Source: Sweltsa coloradensis
Taxonomy: Eukaryota > Arthropoda > Insecta > Plecoptera > Chloroperlidae
DNA length: 64,000 nt
Direction: 5' to 3'
NCBI GenBank assembly: GCA_024449915.1
Contig: JAMZAV010002018.1
Coordinates: forward strand, 1-64,000
The position numbers were made by a program, and so were the translations under genes. The notes beneath the pieces are model-generated. The model was not told the origin of the DNA. It worked only from the letters and a program-made list of their open reading frames with translations, and searched no databases. Shown piece after piece: positions 34,753-47,000 of this stretch; position 1 is the stretch's first letter, and each line of letters opens with the position of its first letter.

Positions 34753-36460
34753 CAATGTCATTAGTAGCAAGTTTGGCTCTATAGTCCATTCTAATAAAGA
34801 TTCCTAGAGAATATGGTAACACAATACTTTGTAGTATTGTTCTAGAAATTAAAGAACTACTATATTATCATGTCCATAGTAAGTAATGCATCAATCAAAT
34901 ACTATGGATAAAGAGAAAACATATAGGCCTACATAGATACTGAAAAAGCATAATGTAATATATCACATTTGCAGGTAGTACCTACACCGCACATTAGATG
35001 ACGTTCTAATGTTCTTGAAATCAGACAACTGCAGTAATTGTTATATTATTCTTACTAATGATGTTATTAGGTCTAAAGCATAATAGGCCAGGTAGTACAG
35101 GATGGCAAGATTAATTTAGTACTGAAGAAACAGTCGAGTCCATATAATATAACACAACAACTATTAGACAAAGGGGTGAGCCAATTTAATCATTAGGATA
35201 TATAATTTTTACTTTATTTATATATTTATTAGGATTGTCTACGTAAAATGGTACTTGTGATGTATAGACTCTTACACGAATAAATAAATAAATAAAAAGA
35301 ACTCAGTAGGGTTCAGAGAAACAAGCTTGTTTTCATCGTAAATTTGTCTTATACCAATTGCATGTTGATATTGTAGATGCTAAGCATTGGTAGCAGCCCA
35401 ATTATTGTTTGTCTGTAAAAATCTTACTCGAGTCTGTTTACGATTGTTCCCCACCCACCCACGGCACGAGTTTCGTAATTAATTAAGATTATAAATGCAC
35501 AATGTACACAAAATGAAAACAAACAAACAAAATATATATGTACAAAAATGTATTTTGAAACATTTCTGGTCGGAAAAAGGTGCTATTACCCCAAAAAATA
35601 TTTTTTACCACATAATCTATGGCATTATACTACACTAAAATGATCGCTCAAAAAATGATATCTAGTAACTGTGATTTTACACGATTTTTTAATTTTGTAA
35701 ATCTAAAATTTTCGAAAATTTAGGTTTTGTGGAATTTCGTAAATCGCCTTTAGCCCTGCTAATTTTTTTTGCACATAGATACTAGAGCACCGTACCAATC
35801 TAAAATGGCCCTATATAAAATTGTATCTTGAATCTGTTCACAAATATACACTAAAACACTAAAAATGTGCATTCCAAAATCACAACCCTTCTTGGTAATC
35901 AACATATTTTGAACAAACCACTTGGCCAAATTACAAAACAAAATGTAGAAGATTTACATAAAAGGTTATCGCGTACGTCAATAATGTATAATAATTTTTT
36001 GGATCAAAATCCTCCAAGGTCACGAGGCATAAAGATCGTACCCATGTTATTTCTTATGGGAGATTTTTGCCGATGGGACCTAGCTCGAAAATATCAAAGT
36101 TTGATAATTTTTTGAGGGGGTTCATAGTGCCACCAATTACTTTTCTGTTACTTTGTAAATTCGTAACTAGTTAGTATGAATTAAATATATTTTTTAGTTT
36201 AGCGGGTGAATACCCCTAAAGAAAATGAGCCGTCAATGCATTTATTTACTCAATCCTCATTGCATAGAAAAATTAACTATTCTCATCCCCCGTCTGGGCC
36301 AGGGATTGAATTCGGCCCTGATTGCAGACGTTGAGTCCGCAGATTGCAACCTGCCGGTGGGTTGGCCTTATAGAAGGCACTGGAACCCCTCTCGCCCCCC
36401 CCCCCCCCCCGCCCCAAACACTGTAAGATCAAAGAGACTCAAAATGACATAACGGTTTAG
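34750..36460. other. No gene; left arm of a long-range inverted repeat at 35592-35995
   Basis: 35592-35995 matches 38215-38625 in inverted orientation with considerable divergence. The plus frame at 35867 (CATTCCAAAATCACA) and its inverted partner preserve a peptide like HSKIT..L.NQHIL...L.QITKQNVEDL.KRLS. The rest appears unique. A poly-C run lies at 36398-36411. Confidence 0.45.
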
Positions 36461-36465
36461 TATAT

Positions 36466-37232
36466 ACTAGGAAAACGCTAAAGTCCCGCCGCGTTGATGG
36501 ATGAGCTTTTTAAAAATTTAAGTTTGCGTGGGATATCTTAACTTTTGCAAGTGCTTTGTTTTGCTGCCTACGCATTGTAGGTGATTGTTGTCAAGTTTCT
36601 ATTGTTACCTGTCAATTGGTATTATTTACCGTAAAAAACTTATATTAAATGCTTTATTTCTATGGATTCTGGCAAATTTTTTCAACTTTTTCTTTCAAAA
36701 AGTACTACATCACCATCACCTTAATGTCCATGTATAAATATGAACGTTGTAGCCCCACCCGTTTGGTCAGAATTGGCCCAAGTGGCACGAAAATATCGCA
36801 CAAAAAATCAAAAAACGTTTATTAAAAGCTTTATTTCTATGGATTCTGGCTAACTTTTTCAACTTTTTCTTTCAAAAGGTACTACATCACCATAACCTTT
36901 ATGCCCATGTATAATATGAACGTTGTAGCCCCACCCGTTTGGTCAGAATTGGCCCAAATGTCACGAAAATATCGCACGAAAAATCGAAAAAAATCGTAAA
37001 AGTACGATATTCATGAGAAATATTTCTTCGATTGTACCCAAAAACAATACACCTCTAAGTTCAGAGATTTCGAAGGTCCTGTCAAATTTTCATCAAGATC
37101 GGATATGCCGTTTGCCTGGTAGAGAGTTAACAAACAGACAGAAAAACAAACAAACAAAAAAACAAAAAAAAAACACCCGAGCTAAATTTTTTGGGGGTCA
37201 GTGAAATTGGAGTCTTCGCATCGCTCATCCAA
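36466..37232 (+). mobile_element. Family B repeat, copy B4, full length with internal duplication
   Basis: ACTAGGAAAACGCTAAAGTC, CCGCCGCGTTGATGGATGAG, TTTGCGTGGGATATCTTAAC. The block from TTTATTTCTATGGATTCTGG to ATGAACGTTGTAGCCCCACC occurs twice (about 36650 and 36832). The right module is ATATGCCGTTTGCCTGG, then ACAGACAGAAAAACAAAC, GGGGGTCAGTGAAATTGG and CGCATCGCTCATCCAA. Confidence 0.75.
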
Positions 37233-37299
37233 CTATAACAATGATTACACATAAATTTATGATCATTAGGAATTTTACAACAACAATAATTCAATTCAT

Positions 37300-37907
37300 A
37301 CTAGGAAGCTTCGCAAACGCTTTTTCAGGCGCGTTGTTGGATAAGCGTATGTTTTTTTTTTAAGTGTAAAAATTATTTTTCGATTGCGCTCAAATTTTGA
37401 CACAAATATATAGATTAATAAAATTGAGGTTCTGTGAAAATATCATTACAATCGGATAAAGCATGTAGGTATTATAAGTCAAAGAATGTTTTAAAAATAA
37501 AAAATAAACGTAAAATTACGATTTTCATAAAAAATAATTTTTCGATTGCGCTCAAATTTCACACGAACATATTAATTAATAAAATTAAAGTTTTGTGAAA
37601 AAATCATAACAATCAGATAAAGCATGTAAGTGTTATAAGTCGAAGAAAATTTAAAAAATCGAAAAAATCGAAAAATTGCGATTTTCATGAGAAATAATTT
37701 TTTGATTGCGCTCAAAAACGTGGTAGTTCTAAGTTCAGAGATTTCGAAGGCGTCCATAAAATTTCATTGCAATTGGAGTATCGGTTTAGCCGGAATCGTG
37801 TGGACAAACACACAAAAATACAAAAAGAAAAAAGAAAAAAACATTCTGGATTTTTTTCTCCAGTGTAGTGAAATGGAATCTTTGCTTCGCTCGCTACGCT
37901 CATCCAA
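37300..37907 (+). mobile_element. Family A repeat A8, alternative left end
   Basis: ACTAGGAAGCTTCGCAAACG, TTTTTCAGGCGCGTTGTTGG, three body units (TCATTACAATCGGATAAAGC), right module with GGTTTAGCCGGAATCGTG, ACACACAAAAATAC, CTCCAGTGTAGTGAAATGGA. It ends CGCTTCGCTCGCTACGCTCA then TCCAA. Confidence 0.75.
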
Positions 37908-38214
37908 ATACACCTTGAAACTTGAAATAAATGTGGCTGCTTTGTGCGTCGTTTTGCCCATAACATAAACAGATGGGCCCCTTTATAGGGCAAAAAGGTG
38001 GGACCCACAAATTTGGTTTTAATTCGTGATTTTTTTGTAAAAAGAAGAACAAAGAAGTTTTTTTGATCTTTTAGGAATGAAATGCTTATTTTAGATATCC
38101 GGGACATCCCGAAAATTTATGTATTTTTGTGTTTTTATAGTTTATACACAATTTGATTTTTGAACCATTACATAAATCTTTTTACCCGAGTTAAAAGGAT
38201 GAAAAACTGGAATA

Positions 38215-38625
38215 TTGTCTATCATTGACGTACTCGACAGCCTTTTCTGTAAATCCTCTACATTTTGTTTTGTAATTTGGTCAAGTAGTTCGGTCAAAAT
38301 ATGCTGATTATCAAGAAAGGGTGTGATTTTGGAATGCATTTTTTCCCGTGTATGAGAGTATATTTGTGCACCGTTTCAAGACACAATGTTGTAAAGGGCC
38401 ATTTTTGATTGGTACGATGCTCTAATATCTATGTGGAACAAAAAAACAAGCAGGTTAAAGCCGATTTTATTAAAAATTTCCCAAAACACAAACTTTCGCA
38501 AATTTCTGGATTAAAAAAATGAAAAATTTGTGTAAAATCACAGTTAAAAATGTAATTTTTAACGGTCATTTTCGTGTAGTATTACGCTATAGCTAGATTA
38601 TGCGGTAAAAAATAATTTTTTGATT
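38215..38625 (-). repeat. Right arm of long-range inverted repeat (partner 35592-35995)
   Basis: Inverted match including ATGCATTCCAAAATCACACC and CAAATTACAAAACAAAATGT (both in reverse). The spacer holds a B and an A element, so those may have inserted between pre-existing arms. Confidence 0.5.
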
Positions 38626-38639
38626 GTTAAAAGTATTAA

Positions 38640-40009
38640 TGTTGCAATTGTTGTTTGTGTGTGTGTTAAGAGTCCTAGTCCCACAGGAATAAATGCCAAG
38701 TAGGCCCTACTAACCTATGTAAAGTAAATTCTACGTAGATATCTTAAATTACGGTCCTTATACTTTGAATGAGCATTGTGCTATGGCACTTGATGAAAAT
38801 TAACACTCCATCAAATCACAAGGGCATTTTAACTCACTCTTCAGGCAAGTAGGTATAATCACTATTGTATACTTTGAATTGAATTTAATACTGTATAATC
38901 ACATTTAAATCGAAATTTCACTTCTGTTTTTCACAGTTTAGAAAATATTCAAAATAATCAAACTATTGTTGTGTGTGAAAGTAAATTCTAGCTTTGATGC
39001 AGATATTTAATGGTCAATATTATAATTATGAAGTAATATGTAGGCATAGTTTCAAAATTATCCATAGAAACAGTGATCAAACAAAATGTAATTATTTGCA
39101 ACACCTATTTTATTTTGTATACGTTTGCTGACACTGACTTCAATCCTTCATTGTTGTTTTTTTGGATGAGTTACAAATACTACTAATTCTACTTACACTC
39201 TGTTCTTCTGGACATTGTGATTTGTGACCCTACTGATTTTAAAAGTTCCATTAAAACTTTGTCAACATCGGAGGAGCCAACATTTTTATACGGGGTAAAA
39301 TTGTTGGATTTGCTCTCTTTCTCTCTCTCTCTCTCTGCACTGATTTAATTAATAATACCTGTAGGAACTTGTTAACCAATCTGATGATTAAAGGTAATTA
39401 TTGTTACTTGTGGATAACTTATACAGGGTTAGCTTTATATATTATTTCTGCAGTCACCATTACTAGACCTAAGATACCGGTAGTATCATATTATGGTTAC
39501 CTCCTTCTTCATAAATATATATAGGTAATAAAACAGCTACATTTAAATACAATCTAACTTTTCATTCTCTCACATATTTCGGTCAATATGTTGATTATTT
39601 GCCCGTGCATGACTGCTGCTGTTGTGTTATCATTTAACAGTTATGTTTTCTATTAGTACCCTCATGATTTTCTCTTTTACAGTTCAATCATTTATTATAG
39701 GTACGGTTAATATCTCCTGCACTTGCAACAGCAACTCTCAATTTGTTTGTCATTTTATTATTCATTCATCGTTCTCCCTGATCAACACAACTTGAGTTAT
39801 CTTGGTAAATCCTCTCTAGTTTCTGACATGCCATTAATCATAATAATCCCTAATAAACCATAATTAATATTTGTAATCTGCTGCAACACCACAAAAATAC
39901 GTTCTACCTTTGATTGACAGCCTGCGATATTATCTCTTGGATTTAGTGCGTCTCTCTGTGCAGTGCTGGTTTGTGACAGCTGTGTTGTTTAAACTGACGG
40001 AGTGTCAAC
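38640..40009. other. XPNPEP2: Upstream region of the XPNPEP2-like gene
   Basis: Largely unique AT-rich sequence with a (TC)n tract near 39314-39338. The transcript probably starts in the last few hundred bases. I see no unambiguous TATA box or initiator, so no promoter is called. Confidence 0.4.
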
Positions 40010-40043
40010 ATGCAACTGACGGCAACCTTGCTCAGCATTGTGG
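40010..40043 (+). CDS. XPNPEP2: XPNPEP2-like exon 1 (start, signal peptide)
   Basis: ATG at 40010 begins [11 protein letters not shown], the hydrophobic signal core. Donor GTGAGT follows at 40044. It ends with one base of the next codon. This start is chosen because the joined exon 2 continues the hydrophobic stretch ([11 protein letters not shown]). Confidence 0.8.
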
Positions 40044-41007
40044 GTGAGTGTGGACAGTATTTTAATTTGCACTTGCACATTGTGTATTGTTAAATGAAGC
40101 GCATCTTTTCAAGTTTTTGAACTTCAAACATAATTTAGTTGGGGGAATATAAAACAGTTTCTGTATAGTTAGCTGCACACGTGCAGTTTTGCCTTTCTAC
40201 CCTATTCACAAAGCAATATAACTAGGGAAACGCCAAAGTCGTTGTTAAACGAGTGAGTGAGCCATGTGTTGAGTACCCGATTATATTTCTTTTCTTCCCC
40301 CTACCTTAGGCCTACCTAGCCTATCATAGGCTAGAGAGGCGCATTATGACCTTACAGTTGACGCGCCCGTCCCCGTATACCAACTAAACTTTAAAAAAAC
40401 TATTATTTATACGAATATAATCAAACTTAATGCAAATGTTCCCGGGTACTCACCACATGACTCGTTCACTCGTCTAACTACGACTTTGGCGTTTCCCTAG
40501 TCTAGTTGGCTAAGGCGCCCTTGTAGCCGAGATGTGAAAGAAGTGGGTTCAATCCCTGGTCGGGAAAGATTTTGTAATTTCTTGATTGTATTTCAAAAAT
40601 AATTAAACATGTTTTGAAATGCATATAACGCTGTGTAGTCCATCATGTGGCAATAGGGCCTACTATGGTAAACATAGCCAGTACGAAATACGTGAAAATA
40701 TTGCAAGGTTTACTCAATCTACGAGCGAAATTTGGGGGTACCTTGACGTGCAATATTCGACAGACCTTGCAGGGGCACGGCATTTCACGGCCAGGCGAAT
40801 AACAAACAAAAAATATCTTTTCAAAATCTAAGACATTGTCGTTAAAATAATTTCTAACATTGGAAGTCTATTTTTCAGTTTATTATTTCTTGTAGGTTTA
40901 AATCGCCATGAATCTTGCTGATTTTGTTAGCAGTTCTCAATAAACTCGTACCGGATGTCTGTTTAAAATTTCAGCGCAATCTGTTCAGCGATTCGGCTGA
41001 TTTTCAA

Positions 41008-41050
<43 letters not shown>

Positions 41051-44000
41051 GCACGCAGAAAAACAATAAGGGCCGTTTAAGTCGAATGGAAATCACTACG
41101 TTCGCTACGCTCACTCGTTCAATTATGATTTAAGGTAAAGTGCTCAAGTTGATTTACTTTTAAATTCATTAAATATTTAATTATTATTTAATTTAAATTA
41201 TTATTATTATTCTTGTTTTATTATTATTACCACGCGTTCATTATATTGGACATAACAATTTTGATATTTTAAAATTTGAATTACGGTTTTTCAATTTGGC
41301 CAAAATAAAATTCAAAAATTTGTGGAATTCAAATTCACATGTTTTTTTATCTCATTTTGATAGGACAAATAGTACCTTTTTTAAGGAGAAGATTAAAAAT
41401 AGAAATCTGTGAAAACGGTTAAAAAAATTGTTTTTTTCGCAGAAATTTGATATATTTCTAGTATTGCTGGTATTTGAGATATTGAAAATCCAAAATATGC
41501 TAAATAATTGAAAAAAAATAGTTTAAGAAATGACTTATGATATACGGTACATTTGAACATAAAACGTTGCTTTTATTCAAAGTCCAAAATTTCCCAAAAT
41601 TCCTTAAAATTTGTCAATTTTTTAATTATTTTTATTTCATATTTGGTCCTATGTGAGTGAATAATTTATCATGAAATAATTTTACAAGTTAAACGCACCT
41701 TCAGTTACCTAACTCAAGTTAGTATAGGCTCTACATAGACTAGTAACACAGTCATAAGACCTTAATGCGACCTGTAATCGTAAAACAACTTTCCCTGGCA
41801 GATGAGGCAATCCTACTGCACATTTAGAAGTAAAGCTCCATTTGGAGATTTTCTTTTAAATCTATTCTGCCATATTTTTTCTTGACAATGTGGGTGACCT
41901 TGAGATAATAAGTGTTAAACAACTTCATCTATTAAGTTACAAAATTTAAACAATACCTAAGCTTTTTCAGTTAATACCTGCCAAAAGATAAGATGTCTTG
42001 TTTTTTTAAATATCAGTCGTTAATTTATTTTATCTTCAACCTTAAGATAGATTAGATTAGATAATTTATTGGGTTTTGTTACATGTTGTACAGTGTGTAC
42101 AGTGTATATATTATTGTGTTTCCCATTTTTTGTTCAAAAGTAATTTTTGGTCCTAGCCTAAACCTTATAATTAATTTTATTGGATGCGCGTAGCGAGCGT
42201 AGCGAGCGAAGCGAAAACTTCAATTTCACTGACCCCTCAAAAAATTTAGCTCCAATGTTTTTTTGTTTGTTTTTTGTCTGTTTGTTCGCACGATTCCGGG
42301 CAAACGGCATAAGCGTTCTTGATGAAAATTTGACAGGACCTTCGAAATCTCTGAACTTAGACGTGCCACGTTTTTGGGTACAATCGAAGAAATATTTCTC
42401 ATGAATATCGCACTTTTACGATTTTTTTCGATTTTTAGTGCGATATTTTCGTGACATTTGGGCCGATTCTGACCAAACGGGTGGGGCTACAAAGTTCATA
42501 TTTTACATGGACATTAAGGTTATGGTGATGTAGTACCTTTTGAAAGAAAAAGTTGAAAAAGTTAGCCAGAATCCATAGAATAAAGGTTTTGATATGAGTT
42601 TTTTTTAGGTTTATAATAACCATTAACAAGTAACATTTGAAACTCGACAACAATCACCTACAATGCATTCACAAAGCACTTGCAAAGGAAAAGTGGTCCC
42701 ACGCAAACTAAAAACTTACAAAAACGCTCATCCATCAACGCGGCGGGACTTTAGCGTTTTCCTAGTATATGTATAAGAGAATACATATTTTGTGTGCTAA
42801 GTTTATCCCTTTCTCGTCTGACGGGACTTACAAGTCCCACAGTTTTATTTTGGTATAGCATTAACATGGATAGGATCATAGCTCTAAAAGCCTGACGGGA
42901 CGTTTGAGTCCCACTTCTCCTGAGCACATAGAGCTATCGCACGTCCACATAGGATAATATTTACGCCTTGTACATAATTTTTAAACTCTTTTTGCGTAAA
43001 AAATTTAAAATAGTGGATTTTTGAAAATATATATAAAAATCTGAAAAAATTATAAATTGGCCATTTTTTATCCGATTTTCAATTTTGTATTTTTTATTAA
43101 TAAAGATGCTTGTACTTGAACTAAAATCTTTTAAAAAATTTAAAAAAGTTGGAAATTTGCGGTACATATTCAAAATCCAAAATTTTCCAAAAAAATCAAA
43201 AATACTAAAAAAAAAAAAAGTTTCAAACAAAATCTTTGTTTGGGCATGTTTGTTTGATGAATAAGTAAAACTAGGAAAACGCTTAAGTCCCGCCGCGTTG
43301 ATGGATGAGTGTAATTATTTTTAAACGAAAAAAGCGTAAAATTGCGATTTTTTAATAGATAATTTTTCGATTACGCTCAAATTTCACACGAATATATTAA
43401 TTCATAAAATTAAAGTTCTGTGAAAAAATCGTTACAATCGGATAAAGCATGTAGATGTTATAAGTCGAAGAATTTTTTTTTAAATCGAAAAAATCGTAAA
43501 ATTGCGATTTTCATGAGAAATAATTTTTCGATCGATTTTTCCCTCCGTGCAGTTCTTTGTTCAGAGATTTCATAGACCTCCATAAAATTTCATCGCAATT
43601 GGAGTATTGGTTTAGCCGGAATCGTGTTCACAGACACACAAAAATACAAAAAAAGAAAAAAAAAAAGAAAAAAAAACATTCCGGATTTTTTTCTCCAGTG
43701 TAGTGAAATGGAATCTTCGCTTCGCTCGCTACGCTCATCCAATCAACTCAACATAAATGTCCATAAATACACACAATGTTTTGGTATTTAGACGAGTGAG
43801 CGCAGCGAACGTAGTCTACAACGCTACTCGATCGGGCCTTGGTCGTGATTAATTCTGTGTGTTAAATGTATGTTAAATGTCTGTCTGTCCGGTCCCATAC
43901 GGCCGAACGGCCAAGTAGACTGAGCTGAAATTTTAAACAGACATCCGTGACCAGGTAACTGAGAACTGCTAACAAAATGAGTACAATCTGTTGCGATTTA

Positions 44001-47000
44001 AACCTGCAAGAAATAAAAAACTGAAAAATACGTTGAAAGGCATAGGAATTATTTTAACGACTAGGAAAACGCTTAAGTCCCGCCGCGTTGATGGATGAGC
44101 GTATTTTTTTAAAGAAAAAAGCGTAAAATTGCGATTTTTTAATAGATAATTTTTCGATTACGCTCTAATTTCACACGAATATATAAATTCATAAAATTAA
44201 AGTTCTGTGAAAAAATCATTACAATCGGATAAAGCATGTAGGTTTTATTCGTCGAAGAAATGTTAAAAATTGAAAACAATCGTAAAATTGCGATTATCAT
44301 GAGAAATGATTTTGCGATTGCGCTCAAATTTCACACGAATATATTAATTCATAAAATTAAGGGTATGTACAAAAATCATTACAATGGGATAAAGCATGTA
44401 GGTGTTATAAGTCCAAGAATGTTTTAAAAAATTTTAAAAACGTAAAATTGTCTTTTCATAAGAAATAATTTTTCGATTGCGCTCAAATTTCACACGAATA
44501 TATTAATTCATAAAATTAAGGTTCTGTGAAAAAATCATTACAATCGGATAAAGCATGTAGATGTTATAAGTCGAAGAATTTTTTTAAAAATCGAAAAAAA
44601 TCGTAAAATTGCGATTTTCATGAGAAATAATTTTTTGATCGATTTTTCCCTCCGTGCAGTTCTTCGTTCAGAGATTTCATAGACTTCCATAAAATTTCAT
44701 CGCAATTGGAGTATTGGTTTAGCCGGAATCGTGTTCACAGACACACAAAAATACAAAAAAAAAAGAAAGAAAGAAAGAAAAAAAAACATTCCGGATTTTT
44801 TTCTCCAGTGTAGTGAAATGGAATCTTCGCTTCGCTCGCTACGCTCATCCAAAAAAACAATAATTTTTTAAATTTTTCTAGGTTTGGGCAAGAAAGGGTT
44901 ATATTTAACTCATTCAGTGGAATCGTCCACTGTAATGTACATCAACTTTCAAAATTTATATCCGGCTAAAAGATAGTTTTTAAATTTGACCCCAATTTTT
45001 TTATTTTTTTCCGTGCATTAAAAATAAATACTCTTTTCCCATCCCGATTGGACAAAAAGTGCCTTTTTTAGAGAAAACTGAAAATACACATCTGCTAAAA
45101 ACAGCTAAAAACGAGAAAATTTTGGGTTGTCCCGGAAATTTGATATATCTCTAGTATTGCAGGTATTTGAGGTACCGGGTACACAAAATCCAAAGTATAA
45201 AAAAAAATACAGAAAAAATCTACTTTTAGAAATGCACTTATAATTTACATCTTTACCTAAAATGAAGCTTTCATTCAAAATCCAAAATTTCCCGAAATTC
45301 CTTAAAAAACACAAAAAATATATTTGAAAAACACTAAAAATCTTAGAAAAAAAATAGTATTTAGAATTTATTGCTTGAAATTACTTAATTTTGGCCAATT
45401 TAATTCTCCACTGAATGGGTTATTCTAAAAAGGTAAGATTTTTGTTAGTTTTTATAACACATTTTTAAGCGAGCGAAGCGAGCGTTTCCATTTGACTCTG
45501 CCGGAAAAAATGAGTCACTGGTTTTCTTTTCTTTTTTTTTTGTTTGTTTGTTTGTTTGTTTGTTTTTTTGTTTGTATGTCTCGCGATAACGTTCGAACGG
45601 AGGCTCGGATCGAGTTGAAATTTTGACCATCCGCAAGCTTCGTTCTCGATTGAATGCCATTAGTTTTGTGGCAAAATCGTTCAAAAAGTTAAAAAGTTAC
45701 ATTAAAGTTAATCGAAAGTTTTTTTTTCAAACTTCACGGCGACAAAATCTGAGATGGCCAAATCATTAAGAATGTCCGTCCGGTCACGAATATGTTAATT
45801 TTATTTTGATCCGATAAGTAGTGTAGATGGAAATTACATTATAACAAAGTACGGTTACCATGGCAACGGAAAGTCGTGCAGCTTTTTTGGCTCATGATAG
45901 CGGTCGAACGGAGGCTCGGATCGAGTTGAAATTTTCACCATTCGCAAGCTTTGTTCTCGATTGAATGCCATTAGTTTTGTGGCAAAATCGTTCAAAAAGT
46001 TAAAAAGTTACATTAAAGTTAATCGAAAGTTTTTTTCAAACTCAACGGCGACAAAATCTGAGATGGCCAAATCATTTAGAATGTCCGTCCGGTCACGAAT
46101 ATGCTAATTTTATTTTGATCCGATAAGTAGTGTAGATGGAAATGACATTATAACAAAAGGAACGTTGCCATGGCAACGAAAAGACGCGCGAAGTTTCTAA
46201 TGCACTGCCACCTAGAAGTTATCAAAATACTTTCGAGGAAGCAGTCTATTATTTGTCAACAAAGAGTTTAAATAGTTTCCCAAGGAGTCAAGGTCCTCTA
46301 GATGCGGTGGATTTTAAAGTAAAGATTTAAACACGGGTTTACCCAAATACCTTGGCAGTAATAAATAATACTGGAAACGCGAACGTCGTAAATTTTTAAA
46401 TTTAAAAAAATGTGCAATGTGGGTCTAACTATAAGCACGTGCTCGCTTATCAACGCGTCCAACTGAGCGTTTCCTAGTTTAAAATATAGCTATGGAGAAA
46501 GTGTTTAAGTGGTAAATAAAATTGTAACACAAATAAGAAGGAAATGAAGAGGAAATAATACTTAGTTTAAATATTTAATTATATTTAACTTAATCCTAGA
46601 GTGGTAGTGTTTGTAGTATTACAAATGGTTTTACCGTGCTCATTGGTGTAGGTATTCATTTATGCTGTAGTATTGTTTTTTTAATTATACAATCTGTGAG
46701 TCATTTTTTAAATATATTTTTGTAGAGTTTGATGTCTATGTTTTCTGGAAGCTTATTATAGTATATTTGAATTTTTATGTATTCTGAGTTTAATAATTGT
46801 CCCTTTTTTGTTTAAAAATTTATAGTGATGGTTTAATTGGTTTAAGATATTTTGGTTCCAAACCTTTATGTAGGTAAATATATCCCATGCACTAGGTGGT
46901 TAATTTACTACACAACAACACTTGTAACTTCATACGCCTGTGACGTGTGTTAAAAAATATTACTTAACATTACTTAACACAACAGCCTGATTTCATTGAT

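Noticed and set aside
37712..38107. 131-residue minus ORF overlapping family A copy A8, with similar ORFs in A1, A4, A5, A7 and A11 (RFRLNRYSNCDEI..., SLNLELPRF)
   Set aside because: The frame is recurrent only because the repeat is. Copies carry frameshifts, and the ORF runs from a body unit across the repeat tip. There is no start context, domain or splice support.
40502..40570. tRNA-like segment (TAGTTGGCTAAGGCGCCCTT ... AGTGGGTTCAATCCCTGGTC)
   Set aside because: Has A-box-like and B-box-like words, but I could not form a full cloverleaf. At best a SINE head remnant.
45445..45684. Minus ORF with lysine-rich [15 protein letters not shown] stretch
   Set aside because: It is a translation of the (AAAC)n tract inside family D, not a gene.
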